DNA of 5,910 nt from contig DXUR01000189.1 in NCBI GenBank assembly GCA_019417795.1, positions 1 to 5,910 on the forward strand, written 5' to 3'. A model generated the notes under the pieces. That model did not search any database. It was not told the DNA's origin and saw only the letters and a program-made list of their open reading frames with translations. Of this stretch, positions 3,683-5,910 are shown one piece after another (the stretch's first letter is position 1; every line of letters starts with the position of its first letter). This DNA is from Clostridiales bacterium. GTDB lineage: Bacteria; Bacillota_A; Clostridia; Oscillospirales; Oscillospiraceae. A program made the translations under genes and the position numbers.

Positions 3683-5910
3683 ATGAAACACGCCAAGCCC
3701 ATCAAGCGGGCATTGTCCGTGCTGCTGGCTCTGGTTCTGAGCCTGAGTCTGGTCACGCCCACTTGGGCCGCCGCCAAGACGCCTTCCAGCGGTACCGGCA
3801 ACGGCCTCACCTGGGAAAAGATCGACAACCGTTCCACCGATCTGCGTTTGGATAAGAACAACGCTGAGAAGGTGGCGCAAGACACTCCGGAATATGCAGA
3901 CACCGACGTAGTCCGTGTCTCCATCGTTCTGAAAGATGCCTCCACGCTGGCGAAGGGTTACTCCAGCGAGGATATCGCTACCAATTCTGCGGCCATGAAG
4001 TACCGCCAGAAGCTGGAGACCAAGCAGGAGAAGATGGCTAAGACCATCTCCAAAAAGGCTCTGGACGGTGAGGCTCTGGACGTGGTCTGGAACCTGACTC
4101 TGGCGGCCAACATCATCTCCGCCAATGTGGAATACGGCCAGATCGAAAAGATCGAGAAGATCTCCGGCGTCGAGGCCGTGCTCATTGAGACCCGCTACGA
4201 GCCCTGCGTGGTGAAGGACAATGAGACCACCGATCCTAACATGGCCACCTCCGGCAGCATGATCGGCTCCCATGTGGCCTGGGCGGACGGTTATACCGGC
4301 GCCGGCTCCAAGGTGGCCATCATCGATACCGGTGCTGACACCGACCATCCCTCTCTGGATCCCGATGCCTTCACCTATGCCGTGAAGGACAGCGGCGCCA
4401 CGCTGATGACCGCTGCTGATCTGACGGATACCGTTCTGGAGCAGCTGAACGCCTCCAAGAAGATGCCCGGTGTCACCGCTGATCAGCTGTACGTCAACGC
4501 CAAGATCCCCTACGGCTTCAACTACGTGGATGACGATCTGGATATCACCCACGCCAACGACAAGCAAGGCGACCATGGCTCCCACGTCACCGGCATTGCC
4601 GCCGGCAACCGCTTCATCAAGAACGAGGACGGCTCCTTCTCCCCCGCTCTGGATACCGCCCTGACGCAGGGTGTGGCTCCGGATGCTCAGGTGTTCGTTA
4701 TGAAGGTATTCGGCACCAACGGCGGCGCTCGTGACTCCGACTATATGGTCGCCATCGAGGACGCCATCCTGCTGGGCGCTGATTCCGTGAACCTGTCTCT
4801 GGGCAGCAGCAACCCCGGCACCTCCCGCAACTCCTATGCTGCCTATCAGGCCATCATGGAGAACATCACCAATAGCGGCACCGTGGTGTCCATCTCCGCC
4901 GGTAACTCCGGCAACTGGTTCGAGAACACTGCCAACCAGTATCCCTATGCCGAGAGCAACAGCTGGACCACCACCGGCTCCCCCGGCTCCTACACCAACT
5001 CTCTGGGCGTTGCCTCCGTAGATAACGTGGGCGGCACCGGTGATTACGTGGAAGTGGCCGGCAAGAAGCTTTTCTACACCGACAGCACCAGCGCTCCCAT
5101 CCAGGCTCTGACGACTCTGGCCGGTGAGCAGCAGTTCGTGTATGTGGACACCGCCGGTAATGCCGAGGATTTTGCCGCCGTGAAGGATATCCTCTCCGGT
5201 AAGATCGCCATCTGCAACCGTGGCTCCATCGCCTTCACCGATAAGGGCAACAACGCCATCTCCAACGGTGCCATTGCCCTGATCGTGGCCAACAACGAGG
5301 CCGGCACCATCAGCATGGCTACCGATGGCTATAACTACACGGCCCCCTATGTCTCCATGCTGCAGGCCGACGGCGAGTACATCAAGGCCAGCTCCGAGAA
5401 GCACACCACCGATTCCGGTCTTGTGTACTACACCGGCACCATGACCGTGGGTGCTTCCGCCGCTGTCAACCATGCCTCCGCCGACTACTACACCATGAGC
5501 AGCTTCTCCAGCTGGGGCGTTCCCGGTTCTCTGGAGATGAAGCCCGAGATCACCGCCCCTGGCGGCAACATCTACTCCCTGAAGGACGGCGGTACCTATC
5601 AGAATATGTCCGGCACCTCCATGGCCGCTCCTCAGATCACCGGTATGGCCGCTCTGGTGGCTCAGTACATCCGTGAGAATGATCTCACCGAGCAGACCGG
5701 TCTCACCACCCGTCAGCTTGCTCAGTCCCTGCTGATGTCCACCGCCGAGCCCATGGTGGAGGATTACGGTAAGGACGGCGACGGCTACTATCCCGTGCTG
5801 CGTCAGGGTGCCGGTCTGGCCAACGTGGCCAATGCCGTTACCTCCGGCACCTACATCCTGATGGATGAGGGCGCCAACGCCGGCGCTGCCGACGGCAAGG
5901 TCAAGGTGGA
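3683..5910 (+). CDS. Secreted subtilisin-like S8 serine protease with PA domain (lactocepin/C5a-peptidase-like), partial at the 3' end
   Basis: The frame is open from ATG 3683 to the window edge, giving 742 complete codons without a stop. The N-terminus MKHAKPIKR is followed by a hydrophobic stretch and a likely signal-peptidase site near TWAA (27-31), so the protein is exported. Residues of about 73-172 resemble an I9 inhibitor propeptide. The catalytic domain shows Asp215 in VAIIDTGAD, His298 in GDHGSHVTG, the oxyanion Asn408 in SAGNSGN and Ser646 in GTSMAAP. Between Asn408 and Ser646 lies a PA-type insert (about 475-585, with GKIAICNRG and GAIALIVANN), as in large cell-envelope proteases such as lactocepin and C5a peptidase. 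After about residue 718 a new region begins, probably Fn3-like. All catalytic residues are present, so it should be active on extracellular proteins or peptides; its target is unknown. A purine tract GGGGAAAGAGAGAG ends about seven bases before the ATG. Codon use is GC-rich and uniform. Any surface anchor lies outside the window. Confidence 0.93.
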   Translation, partial: MKHAKPIKRALSVLLALVLSLSLVTPTWAAAKTPSSGTGNGLTWEKIDNRSTDLRLDKNNAEKVAQDTPEYADTDVVRVSIVLKDASTLAKGYSSEDIATNSAAMKYRQKLETKQEKMAKTISKKALDGEALDVVWNLTLAANIISANVEYGQIEKIEKISGVEAVLIETRYEPCVVKDNETTDPNMATSGSMIGSHVAWADGYTGAGSKVAIIDTGADTDHPSLDPDAFTYAVKDSGATLMTAADLTDTVLEQLNASKKMPGVTADQLYVNAKIPYGFNYVDDDLDITHANDKQGDHGSHVTGIAAGNRFIKNEDGSFSPALDTALTQGVAPDAQVFVMKVFGTNGGARDSDYMVAIEDAILLGADSVNLSLGSSNPGTSRNSYAAYQAIMENITNSGTVVSISAGNSGNWFENTANQYPYAESNSWTTTGSPGSYTNSLGVASVDNVGGTGDYVEVAGKKLFYTDSTSAPIQALTTLAGEQQFVYVDTAGNAEDFAAVKDILSGKIAICNRGSIAFTDKGNNAISNGAIALIVANNEAGTISMATDGYNYTAPYVSMLQADGEYIKASSEKHTTDSGLVYYTGTMTVGASAAVNHASADYYTMSSFSSWGVPGSLEMKPEITAPGGNIYSLKDGGTYQNMSGTSMAAPQITGMAALVAQYIRENDLTEQTGLTTRQLAQSLLMSTAEPMVEDYGKDGDGYYPVLRQGAGLANVANAVTSGTYILMDEGANAGAADGKVKV

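Noticed and set aside
2991..3686. Three plus-strand frames of 81 to 152 codons before the protease
   Set aside because: They overlap one another, the recombinase remnant and the protease promoter, with no ribosome binding sites or recognisable domains.
3545..5473. A 642-codon open frame on the minus strand, rich in Gly, Val, His and Ala
   Set aside because: It lies fully antisense to the S8 protease, whose domains and catalytic motifs are clear. The frame has low-complexity composition from GC-rich codon bias, no domain I recognise, and runs across the protease promoter and start.

Overview
The window looks like chromosomal DNA from a moderately GC-rich Firmicute, most likely a gut Clostridia/Oscillospirales-type bacterium. 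This is inferred from codon use, Gram-positive-style promoters and purine-rich ribosome binding sites, a TTG-started TetR regulator, and a large secreted S8 protease with a PA domain. No marker gene fixes the genus.

Left part (1-2742, all minus strand). A regulator-led cassette reads right to left. A sigma-A-type promoter and overlapping operator (2689-2742) lead into a TetR/AcrR-family repressor (2093-2671). A gap of about 110 bp follows, holding a strong hairpin and a palindrome GGTTAG-N6-CTAACC. Next come two different class I SAM-dependent methyltransferases (1368-1982 and 761-1366, one base apart), then an L-2-amino-thiazoline-4-carboxylate hydrolase-family protein (44-745). A further gene may begin just inside the left edge. 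The spacing suggests one co-regulated small-molecule modification or detoxification unit. Its substrate cannot be read from the sequence.

Middle part (2743-3551). About 800 bp without an intact gene. It holds a cluster of TTGCACCCCCTAA-type repeats, two strong hairpins with T-tracts pointing rightward, and a decayed fragment of a serine recombinase on the minus strand. It also holds a second GGTTAG-N6-CTAACC palindrome, placed between the -35 and -10 of a plausible promoter. The best reading is mobile-element debris.

Right part (3552-5910, plus strand). A good promoter and a structured leader of about 95 nt precede a large secreted subtilisin-like protease. It has a signal peptide, an I9-type propeptide, an Asp/His/Ser catalytic domain split by a PA insert, and the start of a C-terminal extension. 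The gene runs off the right edge, with 742 codons visible.

The most unusual observations are the identical palindrome at two unrelated-looking sites, the C5-tract repeat cluster with orphan terminators, and the pairing of two methyltransferases with an ATC-hydrolase-family enzyme under a TetR regulator.
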